Origin: Gautieria morchelliformis
Taxonomy: Eukaryota > Basidiomycota > Agaricomycetes > Gomphales > Gomphaceae
DNA length: 64,000 nucleotides
Assembly (NCBI GenBank): GCA_015179125.1
Contig: WHVA01000316.1
Span: 62,001-126,000, forward strand
Direction: 5' to 3'
Both the position numbers and the translations under genes were made by a program. The notes beneath the pieces are model-generated. The model saw only the letters and a program-made list of their open reading frames with translations. It was not told the DNA's origin and searched no databases. Every line of letters starts with the position of its first letter. Position 1 is the first letter of the stretch. Positions 53,475-64,000 of the stretch are shown here, piece by piece.

Positions 53475-53694
53475 GTGCCAAGTGTTGTCCCTTGCTGCGC
53501 AGCGTAGTATAATACAGGCTCGCTGACATTGGGGGTCCTTAGACTTTTCTCTTTGGATTTCCCCTTGTCAGCCTGTCAGGTGAGAATCCCCTCTCTTGTA
53601 TACTCTGTTCATTTATACATACTTTGGATTTCCCCTTGTCAGTTGTGTGGTAGTGTGATCTCCACAACTAGCCAGGGTTGCCCTTACAGTTCCA

Positions 53695-53990
53695 TGTTTC
53701 TGAGGAACCACTCCTGGGCTTCACCGGTCAGGCAAGTGCCCACATAGCCAACCTGCATGTCTATGCTTGTCGGCCCTAGGAGGCAGTTCATTTCAGCCAT
53801 TGTAGGATAGCTGTGACAAAGATCTCAAACTCTTTGAGGTCGGATCCCCCTGTGTATGGCTCGGGGTGTGCCAGCTTCATGCCAGCCTTTGCTAGCACAG
53901 ACTTCTCAGGGTCTGTGTCGCTACGACACGGAAATGTTAGGTGATGGGCAGGAAACAAGCATGCTCGACCCACCTGGTATGACGGTACCG
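53695..53990 (-). mobile_element. Gypsy gag fragment (fossil)
   Basis: Minus-strand text D-T-D-P-E-K-S...P-Y-T-G-G-S-D-L-K-E-F-E-I-F-V then Y-V-G-T-C-L-T-G-E-A-Q-E-W-F-L matches the start of a Retrotrans_gag domain. It abuts the Gypsy-B LTR end at 53694, so it is probably the target into which Gypsy-B inserted. Broken, short. Confidence 0.6.
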
Positions 53991-56954
53991 GCAACTGCCC
54001 GAACCAGGTCTGGTCTTGCGCGGGCAGCTTCCCAACAACCTTCGGTGCAAGGTCATCAAGACGATATGTATTGCTCCCGACTGAACGTTACTTGGATGCG
54101 TGGAAGGACCGACACCCCGGAGTGTAGGCACTAGGTGGTCAAATTGGTCCAGAGCACAGCTTTTGCGAGGGAAATTCTTGGCCGGCAGTGATCGTCATCG
54201 TGTCCCTTTATAGCACCACATGAAAAGTGTTATGCTATCACTATGGATACGGGGCGTGGTTAACTGGTGAGTGAATTATCATCACTGGGGCCTGAGATGA
54301 GAACATACCTCTCACAGCCTGTACGTAGTGTCAACAAGCGACGCAGTGTTGTCGCCACGATGTAGTCAACTCGGAAGACCGTTAAACATCTTCAATTCAG
54401 TGGCAAACGAATTCGACTCAAACTCCCCTAAGCTTGATCATCTCGTCATGACCGTACACCCGAGCCATGCATCACTTATGATCAAGGCTTATGATTTAGG
54501 ACACAGCTGTTCGCGCCAGGCATTCTGGCGTACTATTTGGGGACTCGATCAAGGTTGAGTGTGATAGGTTGCGCCCAAAGTTAGGTGCAACCCGTTCCGT
54601 TTAGAAATATGTGCAATCGCCTAGATAAACGCAAAGATTATCACCAGGCATGCGCTGCGCAGTCAAGTCCATATTTAATCCATTGCAACAGCAGCGGTGA
54701 GTTCAAAATTCAGTACTTATTATTTTTCTTTGCTTTACAGTAAACCAACGTGGCGCCGAGATGCACTGCCATTCTTTCATATTCGGCTGGTGTCGGAATT
54801 TCTTATTACGGGGCCTCATAGCCTGCATGAAATTTGGTGTGCTCGGACAAGGCGGACTTGTACAGCCCACTCCATTGATCATATGCCTAGGACCCAGAAT
54901 TCGTTTTTAGCAGCCACAAATAAAGTCTCACTTTCGATGTACCATCACCTATGGCGATGTTGCTCTAACACTCTCCTGTCAAGATTTTCATAGTAAAGTC
55001 CATGGCTCATGGGCGCGACGATATCCACCCTTACTCCTTTTGATTCGGAGACTCTGTGCCACGTTCACTGTGCGGCCGAGTGTGGCACCCAGGTGCTACT
55101 GAGGCCCTAGGCGGCACCATGGCTGTTGTTGATCCCAGAAGCTTGTAGTAAGTTACTGTGAAAGTCCGAGGTATGGCGATCCTCTGTTCTCATTCTCACG
55201 GGTGATAACATGATCATGTTGAAATGTTCCCTTGCTGTCCGCTGCTTGTGATAGATATCCTGCAGCCTAAATGCTAAAATCTCGGGGATCGCCGCCTCAG
55301 ACATTGTCAAAGATGCTGACGTTGATGGTGCAACAAAGGACCCACCGCAAAAACCGGTCACCAGTCTCCCGGATTTCACGTAGAGGGTCTGACGGGTATC
55401 AGAACGCAAAATTCGGCTAACCGTCGATCAGAGACATGAATCCGACCGAGGAAAGCATCGAAGAGGCCCAAGGAGACTCAAACACGCTGTAGTTGAGGAC
55501 AGTCCTCGGTATCATAACTGTTGGACACTCGAGAAACGACCAGCAGCAGAGGTCACAACCTTTTGATGGGTAGGCGTGGTAATGTATTGGCTGACGGCGT
55601 TCACAGCGCCCCTGTCGCAACGACCTTGACAGGAGCAGTACAAGGAGTTTCCTCCCGAACGACAGGTTTAGAATTGTACCCACAGTCACTGCCAGAGTGC
55701 GATCTGGGACCACGCGAGCGGAGACATGCGTTGCTTGGTGGAAAATGCAGGGTTTGACGCGAAGAAATATAATTGACGCGTGACACCGTGGCTCACAATG
55801 AGATTATGCTTCTGCCACTTCATGTGCCCTCTTACGTGTCAACACCGCCTCCCATGGCTTCCAATGGATGACCCCACGAGTTTGGGAATAGCTCGACCAT
55901 CGCAACATCGCTGTAATGACGGGGACAGCACGCGTCGCCCATTATTTCTCGATATGGAGCCCATGCCTTCCTTAGCCCTGTCATCGTGCCCATTCGGAAG
56001 GATCCGCTTCGTTACGAGTGCCTCCCAGTCAGGTCGGACATTGCAAATATGGTCGCCTGTCGCTTTGACCCTTCTTGAATCAAGTCCAGCATTGTCACTC
56101 TGGAGCGATTCACGAGCCTCTTTAGAGGCAGCGGCACGATCTCCAGGGGCGATATTTATCTTTCGAGCTAGAGCCGAGTAGGCTTCTTGCGTATTCGAAC
56201 CATGTCGAGGAGGGTTGAGGGTTCTTAGAAGTAGCAAGGCTTTGAAGGTTCGTACAGTGGGGCGAAGGTGAGGTTGCATTGTCAGAGATGGGCCCCCCGG
56301 TCCAACCTCGCTGCATAGTTTCGTCACATTTTCAACATTGAAGTCAGAGAAGATAATGAGCACGAATCTGGCTCGTGAGATATCATCCATGGAGCTCATT
56401 CGAAGTAGTCGTACTCAGCTTCTCGTCCTGGGCCATGGTAGTGCTTGACGGTAGTGTCCGAAGTCATAGAGGGTATACTAGGGCAGAGTATGGTCCCGAA
56501 TATGACATGACATGAGAGAGTTGAACTAGTAGAAAGGATGACGAGTGAATGAGCATGATGGTGGTCGCAGCGAAAGGAGCTGATTGCATAATCAGACACC
56601 CGTGTCCGGCCGTTAGAGCTCGTAGTCGTCATAGGCTATCAAATATTTCACGGATACTTATCCTTCCAGGGCTGACAGATCCAAAACTCATGAGGGATAC
56701 CCGGTAATGGCTCGTGCACGAAAAATATCGGAACCAATGATATACAGCCCGAATAGATAGAAATGTAGATACTGTACAATATCCGACATTCGAAACAGAA
56801 TTTCCCTTCTACCCTAGGAGATCATCGCGGCCATCCGCAAACATACGCGACCCTGCCAGCTTGCTGCACCTGCCGACTCGTTAGAACAGGGTTTGCGAGA
56901 GATCGTAACGATTCGGGTGCCCACCATTTGTAATATCCCTACATAAAAGTCACC
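53991..56954. other. No recognised gene (about 3 kb)
   Basis: Open frames exist on both strands (for example 56399-55839, 55713-55417 and 55409-55107 minus; 54328-54558 and 54697-54993 plus) but I see no family motif, and frames on opposite strands overlap heavily. The three minus frames in a row could be exons of one gene. Base composition is more even than in the repeats. Possibly a decayed host gene. Confidence 0.3.
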
Positions 56955-57503
56955 TCACGAGATCCACTGGCTCCGCACAAGCGAGCCATCGGGCTGCTTG
57001 AGAAATTCGTACTGGTGCACGACCAGTTTCCCACGAGCGCGGCGTCCCGTGCCTCCGCCTCTCCCCCGTCTCTGCTCGCCGTGGTCCCTTGTATTGACCA
57101 GCGGCATGGAAATCCTCCAGGGCTCTGAGCTCAAATTGAGCTCCGCGTCCATGGAGGTAGCATGTTGTGTGGTTGTGCGAGGGCTGCTGCCCCCGCGAGC
57201 TGCCTGGCTTTGCGCCTTCCCGCTCTTTCCCTTCACTCTGGCCTTCGCCTTTGGTGCTGCCCGTCGATGGTCCCGTCGAGCCGGGACTGTCGCGGCGATT
57301 GGTGGCGGGTTGACTGTGGCCATGCGTGGCCCAGGCTGTAGCCGCGGTAGTGGGGCGGGGATGGGGGGCGGCGGAGTGGCTGGGCGTGGCTGAGGCCTCA
57401 GAGGAGGTAGCCTCAGGTAGCCGCGATCCGCCGCTGCGAGCGCTGCGTCGCAGTCGTAGGTGAGGCGGAGGTCAGACAAGCCAGGTAGTTGTAGATTGTT
57501 CAT
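56955..57503 (-). CDS. Hypothetical proline/basic-rich protein
   Basis: 182 codons from ATG 57503 (M-N-N-L-Q-L-P-G-L-S-D-L-R) to a stop at 56955. Middle part proline-rich (P-P-P-P-I-P-A-P-L-P), followed by a strongly basic stretch (K-A-K-A-R-V-K-G-K-S-G-K) and R-R-G-R-G-G-G-T-G-R-R-A-R-G-K near the end; no membrane segment. A TATATATA element at about 57584-57592 lies some 85 bases upstream. It could be exon 1 of a longer gene (GTGAGG follows the last sense codons). No family recognised; nucleic-acid binding is possible from charge alone. Confidence 0.5.
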   Translation of the reverse strand: MNNLQLPGLSDLRLTYDCDAALAAADRGYLRLPPLRPQPRPATPPPPIPAPLPRLQPGPRMATVNPPPIAATVPARRDHRRAAPKAKARVKGKSGKAQSQAARGGSSPRTTTQHATSMDAELNLSSEPWRISMPLVNTRDHGEQRRGRGGGTGRRARGKLVVHQYEFLKQPDGSLVRSQWIS

Positions 57504-58180
57504 GGCTAGGAATTGGCAATGCGATTCGAGTCACGACTGGGGAAAAGTGGTGGGACGAAGAATCTTTGAAGATAGCCCCAGGCTTATATATATGTATGAA
57601 GAGAAGCGATCTAATCAGGCAGACAAAGAGTGAATTAGATCAGACCTGATTATCCGCCTTCTTTGTATGAACAATAGTATGCGTTGCACTGGATTAAGCC
57701 ATTTAGAAGCTTGCTAAGTCATATTAGTCGAAGCTATGCGCTTCCATTATAGATCCCCCACGTGTAAATGTCAAGCAATATTGAGAACTAAATTATGGCA
57801 CTGTTCGCCGCCGTGAGGCGGCTGGCCTGTGGACAATCGGACGCTGACGATATTATACAGTACATGATAAATTAGTACGTGTCTCGTGGTGTCTTTGGAA
57901 GACCCGACTCGGAGCCATCAAACCTTATGATCCTGACTTCTTACGAAACCACGCAGACGGTCCATGAGCGGTCGTACTTAGCAGTTTTTTTTCATCCAGC
58001 TCCAATCGAGGCGTCATCTGCATCGATACACGCACCTCGCACGCCTATAAAAAAATTTTTTTTTTTTGTCAAATCGCTGGCCACTTTGAATTCGCGATTT
58101 ATCAAAATAACATAAGTACAACACAAATTCTGTATGCGATGGTACTTTGAAGCTTGTTCTGGTTCCAATCGACGGTCGTC
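57504..58180. other. Intergenic, no recognised gene
   Basis: Holds the TATA-like element of the minus-strand gene near 57588 and a T-run at 58052-58067. Nothing else supported. Confidence 0.4.
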
Positions 58181-58308
58181 GGGCAGTGTCTCAACACGTG
58201 GGGCACCAACGCGTCGTCTCGAACATGTCTAACAGTGCATTGACACGTGGAGCACCAACGCGTTGTCCGGCAGTGCATCGACACGTGGGGTACCAACGCG
58301 TCGTCTGG
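58181..58308. repeat. Three-unit repeat with CACGTG and ACGCGT sites
   Basis: Units of about 38-49 bases share CAGTG-x-x-T-C/T-x-ACACGTGGGG-TACCAACGCGTCGTC. CACGTG is at 58195, 58244 and 58282; ACGCGT follows 13-14 bases later in each. Lies about 540 bases upstream of the gene at 58843. The motifs equal yeast-type bHLH (E-box) and MCB cell-cycle sites; function here is not shown. The sequence from 58309 to 58842 has no gene. Confidence 0.7.
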
Positions 58309-58842
58309 AAATATCACCGCGTTTTAGGGGTTCGTGATCGTGGTGGGAATTCTCACGAGTAGGTGAGATCTAGCGGGGTTATAGTGGGTGCTCGGGCTGT
58401 GATCAGTCGGGGTACTCGGATCATGAATATGGCGTGCCTTGCGTTCAGTTTAGATACCTTCATAGATGTTAGTCCTCATTCGTAGGTCCAAACAATATAG
58501 GTATTCAGCATCATACCACGTGAGCTCATCACAGCCTGACCGACCCGCCTCCTCTGAGCACAAGTTTTTATGAACTTGTCAAATTGTGCCCGCGCATATT
58601 GTGTATTTGCGATGCTATTACCTACATCCATGTTTAAGCCTCGCAAGTAGTCCTAATCTAATTATACTTGAGCCCCTCGAAACCAGGCAGATCGGTGGAG
58701 ATAAAATTAGTTCCATTACTCTAATAGGTAGCACCTCAACGCGATGCGTCATAGCTACATCGCGTCCACACCGCCCCATAGAAATTTCAATGTTAATTCT
58801 ACCTTAAGAGCCCTTCCACTGCCTTCCCCGCACCCTGAAAAC

Positions 58843-60950
58843 ATGCGGGTTGTTCACCATGACCCGAGCGACCCATATCCGAACCCACCGCCAACTCTGA
58901 CGAATTCGAAGTTGCGTAAGAAGTGGCATGCGATGGCTCTTGAGACTCGAGAAGCATTGTGGCAGGAAGTTGAGGGTTCGACAACTGAACCAGAGAGTGA
59001 TGACGGAATAGTTGACCCCCATGAGCTTCTTCGCGGCATTAACAACAAAAAACATTCGCTTGATGCAGGGGACGATGCACGCGCTGCCAAGAAGTCGGCA
59101 TGCTCTAACACCACGAGTTCTCATTATTCTTGTATTCCAATGAGAGATTTGACTCACCTTGGTCTTGCCTTACTGTCACTAGCTGCTTCTGCGCCACCTG
59201 AGAACGACCTTGGTGCTGGAAATTATAGTGCACAAATCACCAGGTCAGTATTGTTTGAGGTCGGTGAGCACATACTTATTGGTTGCCTACTTGAGTAGAG
59301 ACGGACCCTCACGCCCATTGAACCAGATAACGACTAAGTAAGTTATTAGTCGTGTATTCAAACGTGATAAGGTGACTTCACCTCGTCGGGTAGTTCGGCT
59401 GCACGCAGGGATATAGATCTGAGTGCGGCAGTGCAGAAGCACAACTGTAAGTGTGATTGTTATAGTGACAGGCATACTGAGATGTACTTACGACAGAAGG
59501 ATTGTCTGACGGTCATGAGGGGAATCACCAAGTCGAACGCCGGTCACATGCCATACAATCGCAACTTCCTCAAAGGGGTCGATCCTTGAAAATATCTAGC
59601 AGACGCAGGGGTGGCTCTATCACCACAGTGTCCAGCTCGGACAAGTGGAAATTACTTGCCAAGACCAAAGTGGCCCATCTCACTTCTGACGAAAAAATGC
59701 TGAAAGATGAGCTTCAGGTCAGCTCCATGAACCGTAATCATGACGTATACAATCTCACCGTCTCACAGAACATTGTACAAAGAAATTTCCAAGAACTCAC
59801 GGGTATCCGAATCAGCAGGAAGAAAAATATAGACCAAGAGCCGCTGCCACACCCACGTAGACGTGGTGCTTCTCCGAGACGTAATCAGAGTGGTGAAGAG
59901 CTGTTAACGCCTAATTTTACTGAGGACGTACAACATGCGCATAACCGCCTGATCCTGGACAAAACTGCAGATTTAGCAGTCGCTGAGATTAACGTGAGTC
60001 ATGTGTACGTATGGTCTTGGAGATCCAACTTACATGTGGTTGTTAGGCCAGCCCTTCCGATCTGATGCTTGAGCTATACCCATCAATTCCATTCAAACGC
60101 TCTCTGCTGTATGAGCTTGTGAAGACGACCTTCAGGGGATATGTGACCAAATACCAGGCTCAGAATGATCCAGAGAAGAAAAAAATGGAAGCGGCGAACC
60201 GGAAAGTTTCTCGACACAGGCGCAGGCGTGAGGATGTACGTATACCACACATCATACTAATGCTGTGAGGTATTGATGAGTGGCTCGTGGTAGAAAATGG
60301 CATGGAGACTTACTGCGGTGCCGAAATTCATGGTCAACTACCATCTCAATCCATCGGCTCTGCTCCATCCAGACTGGATGTCGAATGAGGATAGCGAGCC
60401 GGAAGGTTATGATAAGTGTGATGATGAACAGGCACAGCAAGAGGAGATGGCGATGTGGAGAAGGAATTGCCTGCTACGACTTGGAATCACTGGCGACGAT
60501 CATGATGACATTGCTATATTGGAGGTGGTGAAACCTGAGTGGCGAAGTGATTTGGTGAGTTCTGAGATTGTCATGAGTAAGAAGACACTTACTAGTATCG
60601 TTTACCAGGCATCAGGGATATTGCACGAATTGAGTCGTATCCACTACATGGATATGACCACCGCTGAGCGTAAGACCATGAAGTATAAGAGAATAAAAAA
60701 GATGACACGCACCGATCCCACACCACCCTTCAGTGCACCATACCCATTCATGGTGGAAGGCAAGTGGTGGAATGAGATGGTGAAAGGACAGCATGCGGAT
60801 TACCTGAATACTTGGTCATCGCATGTCGATCCGCCAGCGTTCGAAGGTGTAATGGAGTTCGAACCCAAAGATGTGCTGGAGGATGTGGAGGATGATGAAG
60901 CGCTTGCTGATGAAGGAGAAAATGATTTGGGAGATGAGGAGGAAGATTGA
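58843..60950 (+). CDS. Multi-exon hypothetical protein with acidic C-terminus
   Basis: ATG 58843 (M-R-V-V-H-H-D-P-S-D-P-Y-P-N-P). Exon 1 to 59243; intron 59244-59298; uncertain middle (59299-59600); exon to 59993; intron 59994-60046; exon 60047-60235; intron 60236-60293; last exon 60294-60950, with an optional in-phase intron 60555-60608. The last two fixed joins keep phase 0. Visible parts: L-R-K-K-W-H-A-M-A-L near the start, R-L-H-A-G, Y-P-S-I-P-F-K-R-S, R-H-R-R-R-R-E-D, and H-L-N-P-S-A-L-L-H-P-D-W-M-S-N-E-D-S-E-P-E, a motif seen in many Agaricomycete proteins of unknown role; the tail is Glu/Asp-rich. Stops in the middle part may be missed introns or decay. No known domain. Confidence 0.55.
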
Positions 60951-61055
60951 GGGTGTTCATGGGTAATAAGGCCGCCACAGTGAGAGGGATTTGATGAGTA
61001 CACAAGAAGAAAGATGACCTAAACCCGTGTACTACCTTATTCAATGTGAACGACC

Positions 61056-61310
61056 TGTTGTCATACTAATGCAGCATGGGGCTCATCTGTGGAACGAAGG
61101 AGATATAATAATCTGTTATACTACGATCTCAAGTAGATCGTTCTGCCTTTATATACAAAATATGATGTCCATTGTATTACCAATCTCTTCGAGCTGCTGT
61201 GCCGATGCGATGCCGGTGCACCAGCAACCCGGGGTCGAGAGCGATCTCGAACCTCTGGCTAAGTGCGCGCCGGCTCTGCCTGGGCGGCGTCATCATCCCG
61301 ATTACTAACA
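61056..61310 (-). repeat. Copia-B 3' LTR
   Basis: Coding strand TGTTAGTAATCGGG...GACAACA, about 255 bp, following a purine tract (GAGGGGGAG). Contains TGTATATAAAGG (near 61150). The other LTR is outside the window, so the right border is judged from the TG...CA rule only. It ends about 100 bases past the stop of the host-type gene at 58843-60950. Confidence 0.6.
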
Positions 61311-64000
61311 CTCCCCCTCAGCGAGAAGTCCCTTCGGCAAAATCCTAATTTCCCTAATAGATACCTGTGTTGATATAAATCCAATCCCTTTGTAAATATG
61401 TCCGCTATGTTCTCCTTTGTCGGTACGTACGTAAGTGATGCCTCGTGAGAGGCCACTTTCTCACGGATGAAATGATATGCGACATTGATGTGTTTGGTAC
61501 GTGCATGATACGTTGCGTCATGCGATAGTGTAATGGCGCCTAGATTGTCTGATCGAAGTGACGTGGGCTGGGTTTGATCGATTCCAAGTTCCTCGATAAA
61601 ACGCCTCAGCCAGATTAATTGCTTGGCGCCCTCGGTAAGTGCCATGTATTCGGCCTCCGTGGTAGATAGCGCGATCGTTCGCTGCTTTTTCGAGCTCCAT
61701 GCGATAGCTCCCCCTCCTAGTATAGCTACATAGCCACTAATAGATAGTGCGTCGTTTCTATTAGCATAATCTGAGTCAACGAATATTTCGAGGTCGAGAC
61801 CAGCGTCTCGTCGGAAGGTTATGCCGTCGTCACGTGACCCCTTGAGGTACCTGAGCGCGTGCTTGATCGCCGTCCAGTGCTCGGTTCCATAAGTAGTAGT
61901 GAATTGGCTCAGATGTTGTATGGTAAAGGCCAAATCAGGTCGCGTGCTGAGTGCTGCATACATTAATGATCCGATCGCTTTGGCATAGGGTACTACGGCA
62001 GTTGGACCTGTCGAGTCCATGGGTGTCGTGAGTTTGATCATTTTATGCAGAGGTGTAGATACGGAATGTGCCGTTGTCATGTTGAATCGATTGAGTATGA
62101 TGTCGATGTAATGTCCTTGTGACATGATCAGTGTTCCCTCATCCCTATTCCTCTCAACTCTAATTCCCAAGATTTTCTTCATTTCTCCTAAATCTGTTAA
62201 AGGGAATTTCCCATGAAGCTCCCCCTTGAGCTTAATCATCCCTCCCTTGGAGTCAGCAAATAGTCCGAAGTCGTCCACATATACTGATATGACTTCGATT
62301 GAATCCTTATCTTGTCTGATGTAGACGCATTCATCGGCTGTACTTTGATGGAAGCCGAGATTGAGTAGTAATTTGCGTAAGCGCTGATGCCAAGCTCGCC
62401 CCGATTGTTTGAGTCCGTAGAGCGCTCTGTATATTCTTAGAACGCGTCCAGATCCATCATCAAAACCGTCGGGCTGGTGCATGTAGATCTCCTCATCTAT
62501 GGTTGAATTGAGGTAGGCGCCTTTGACATCCATCATTTCGATTTCCCAATCGAGTGTGTTTGCGATTGCTAATAGAACACGTAGTGAATCGAATTTGACC
62601 ACGGGTGAGGTTATCTCATAGTAATCCATCCCTGGCCTCTGTGTGAATCCTTGAGCCACAACCCTTGCTTTAGCCTTATCGAATTGTCCGTCCGGTTGTG
62701 TTTTGACAGCGTATACCCATCGGCAACCGATAGCTACTCGTCCGGGTGGTAGTTCTGTTAACTCCCATGTTCCTAACGTCTTGTGTTGGTCCATCTCAAT
62801 TTCCATCGCTTTCTCCCAGATCGGCGCATCATCACGTGATACCGCCGCTCTGTAATTCTCAGGTTCAGTGACGATTTCTCTCGTTATGTAAACCTGCTCG
62901 GTGCGTCCTGAATTATTCAGTTTCCGGTAATCCGGTCTTTGAGTGATACGCGCGCTCCGTCGGATCTCTGGAGCTGGCGCTTGTTCAGGTGGATCAGGAA
63001 CGGGCGTTGTCTGGGGTGATGACATCTGTGGGGTAGATGTGATCGGGTCCGGCACATGCTCGCGCGGTGAGTGCTCCCCCTCGAGCGGTGCCGTGTCGTC
63101 ATCGTCGTTATCTGGGATAGGGTAGAGTTTGTTGTCGTTTTCGTCGAATGTAATATTTCTTGAAATTTGAACATGTTTTGAGGCTTTATTGTAATACCTC
63201 CAGGCTTTTGCATGTTCTGCTACTCCGACGAATATATGCTCTTCTGCCTTTGGATCAAGTTTGGCTCGTCGTTGATCCGGCACCATAACCCAACAATTTG
63301 TCCCGAATTCCTCTAGACGTGCTATGTTCGGCTTCTTGCCGAATAGTGCTTGGAACGGCGTTGCGTCATCTCCAAGCGCTCGCGTGGGTGATCGATTTTT
63401 GATATAGCACGTGTAAGCCACGGCCTCGGGCCAGAGTATTTTTGGCAGGTTCTTGGCAAATATCATTGCCCGTGCGTGCTCGAGTAAGGTCCGGTTGAGT
63501 CGTTCGGCAATTCCATTCTGGGCTGGGGAGTATGGAGCTGTGGTCTCCATGATAATGCCATATTTTGCACAAAATTCCTTGAAATTTTTATTGACATATT
63601 CCCCTCCATTATCCGAGCGAAACCTCTTCAGTTTCTGCCCTGTTTGGGTCTCGAGGAATGCCTTGTACGTCTCGAAGTGTCTGAGCGCTTCATCTTTGGT
63701 GCTCCCAAAATAGATTACGGTGTACCTCGATTTGATGTCCGTGAAAGAATAAAAGTATTTCTCACGCGATGGTCCCTCGGTCTGGGCAGGTCCCCATACA
63801 TCGGATACTGTCAGGTCACTGACCTGTTCTACAGTGTCCTCGGCTCTTTTGGGGAACGGCTCCACATGCCGCTTGCCTTGTATGCATGCCTTGCACTGGC
63901 TCGGCTCGTTTGACTCGTCGATCTCAAGTCCAGTAACTAGGTTGTTAGATTTCAACAATTTTATGGAGTTTATGTTGACGTGCCCTAGTATCCTGTGCCA
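61259..64000 (-). CDS. Copia-B pol, cut by the window edge
   Basis: One open frame of at least 899 codons from the window edge to a stop at 61259. Gag-pre-integrase end (C-K-A-C-I-Q-G-K), integrase core (V-S-D-V-W-G-P-A, R-S-D-N-G-G-E-Y, N-G-I-A-E-R), reverse transcriptase (W-V-Y-A-V-K-T, M-D-V-K-G-A-Y-L-N, V-Y-V-D-D-F-G near 62265), RNase H (V-D-S-D-Y-A-N-R, S-T-T-E-A-E-Y-M-A-L) and the final A-D-I-F-T-K-G-L. The visible part looks whole, so the element may be fairly young. Only distantly like Copia-A. The frame runs about 17 codons into the 3' LTR. Confidence 0.88.
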   Translation of the reverse strand, partial: WHRILGHVNINSIKLLKSNNLVTGLEIDESNEPSQCKACIQGKRHVEPFPKRAEDTVEQVSDLTVSDVWGPAQTEGPSREKYFYSFTDIKSRYTVIYFGSTKDEALRHFETYKAFLETQTGQKLKRFRSDNGGEYVNKNFKEFCAKYGIIMETTAPYSPAQNGIAERLNRTLLEHARAMIFAKNLPKILWPEAVAYTCYIKNRSPTRALGDDATPFQALFGKKPNIARLEEFGTNCWVMVPDQRRAKLDPKAEEHIFVGVAEHAKAWRYYNKASKHVQISRNITFDENDNKLYPIPDNDDDDTAPLEGEHSPREHVPDPITSTPQMSSPQTTPVPDPPEQAPAPEIRRSARITQRPDYRKLNNSGRTEQVYITREIVTEPENYRAAVSRDDAPIWEKAMEIEMDQHKTLGTWELTELPPGRVAIGCRWVYAVKTQPDGQFDKAKARVVAQGFTQRPGMDYYEITSPVVKFDSLRVLLAIANTLDWEIEMMDVKGAYLNSTIDEEIYMHQPDGFDDGSGRVLRIYRALYGLKQSGRAWHQRLRKLLLNLGFHQSTADECVYIRQDKDSIEVISVYVDDFGLFADSKGGMIKLKGELHGKFPLTDLGEMKKILGIRVERNRDEGTLIMSQGHYIDIILNRFNMTTAHSVSTPLHKMIKLTTPMDSTGPTAVVPYAKAIGSLMYAALSTRPDLAFTIQHLSQFTTTYGTEHWTAIKHALRYLKGSRDDGITFRRDAGLDLEIFVDSDYANRNDALSISGYVAILGGGAIAWSSKKQRTIALSTTEAEYMALTEGAKQLIWLRRFIEELGIDQTQPTSLRSDNLGAITLSHDATYHARTKHINVAYHFIREKVASHEASLTYVPTKENIADIFTKGLDLYQHRYLLGKLGFCRRDFSLRGSVSNRDDDAAQAEPART

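Larger units (their letters stand above)
51618..53694 (+). repeat. Gypsy-B 3' LTR, split by an inverted LTR
   Basis: LTR part one is 51618-51906 (TGTCAGGGGACACC...GGGTGCC) and part two 53475-53694 (...AGGGTTGCCCTTACA). Between them lies 51907-53474 in opposite orientation, with GTGCC on both sides (51902-51906, 53475-53479). A complete LTR of the family is seen at 7139-7561. Confidence 0.75.

Noticed and set aside
58181-58308. CRISPR-like repeat
   Set aside because: Only three units, uneven spacing, no unique spacers, eukaryotic context.

Overview
The window looks like a repeat-rich, gene-poor stretch of a basidiomycete (Agaricomycete) nuclear genome. The reasons are 45-75 nt introns with GT(R)AGT...AG borders, several protein families typical of mushroom-forming fungi (BTB/POZ proteins, WD40 fragments, integrase-core genes, short hypothetical proteins with SAM-like ends), and chromodomain Gypsy and Copia elements. 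No bacterial-type operons, tRNA or rRNA genes were found. All names given to elements (Gypsy-A, Copia-A, X and so on) are local labels.

Layout. 1-2050: unassigned DNA and a 5'-truncated LINE with a 13-bp target duplication. 2660-11930: a Tc1/mariner DD34E transposase gene split by a solo LTR (X1), a nest of LTR fragments (6299-8598), a fold-back MITE (8787-9135) and a spliced host-type gene (9249-11222, minus); the stretch is bracketed by an inverted repeat. 13410-18713: a Chs7-like relic, a cysteine-bearing hypothetical gene and an integrase-core gene, the last two on the minus strand. 18716-21400: a BTB gene with a multiplied promoter/first exon and a solo LTR (X2) in intron 1. 21903-33319: an old, broken Gypsy-A copy whose gag holds 4 kb of foreign DNA. 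34030-46819: a Copia-A element (minus) whose pol was entered by a very young Gypsy-A copy (37191-44778). 46820-53990: an X fragment, a broken Gypsy-B and an LTR inside an LTR. 53991-56954: nothing recognised. 56955-60950: two host-type hypothetical genes. 61056-64000: a Copia-B element running off the window.

Main point of interest. Both Gypsy-A copies carry, between pol and the 3' LTR, an antisense two-exon gene with its own TATA-like box, a 46-nt intron at the same place, a double cysteine cluster, basic patches, a coiled-coil stretch and an acidic tail. In the old copy gag-pol has decayed while this antisense gene has stayed open, which suggests it was kept by selection. The same Gypsy family shows an 11-nt match between the start of R and its primer site, as in self-priming Tf1-type elements, while the Copia host element carries a half-tRNA-iMet primer site that contains the gag start codon. 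Copia LTRs also hold a strong hairpin whose stem shows compensated changes between subfamilies.
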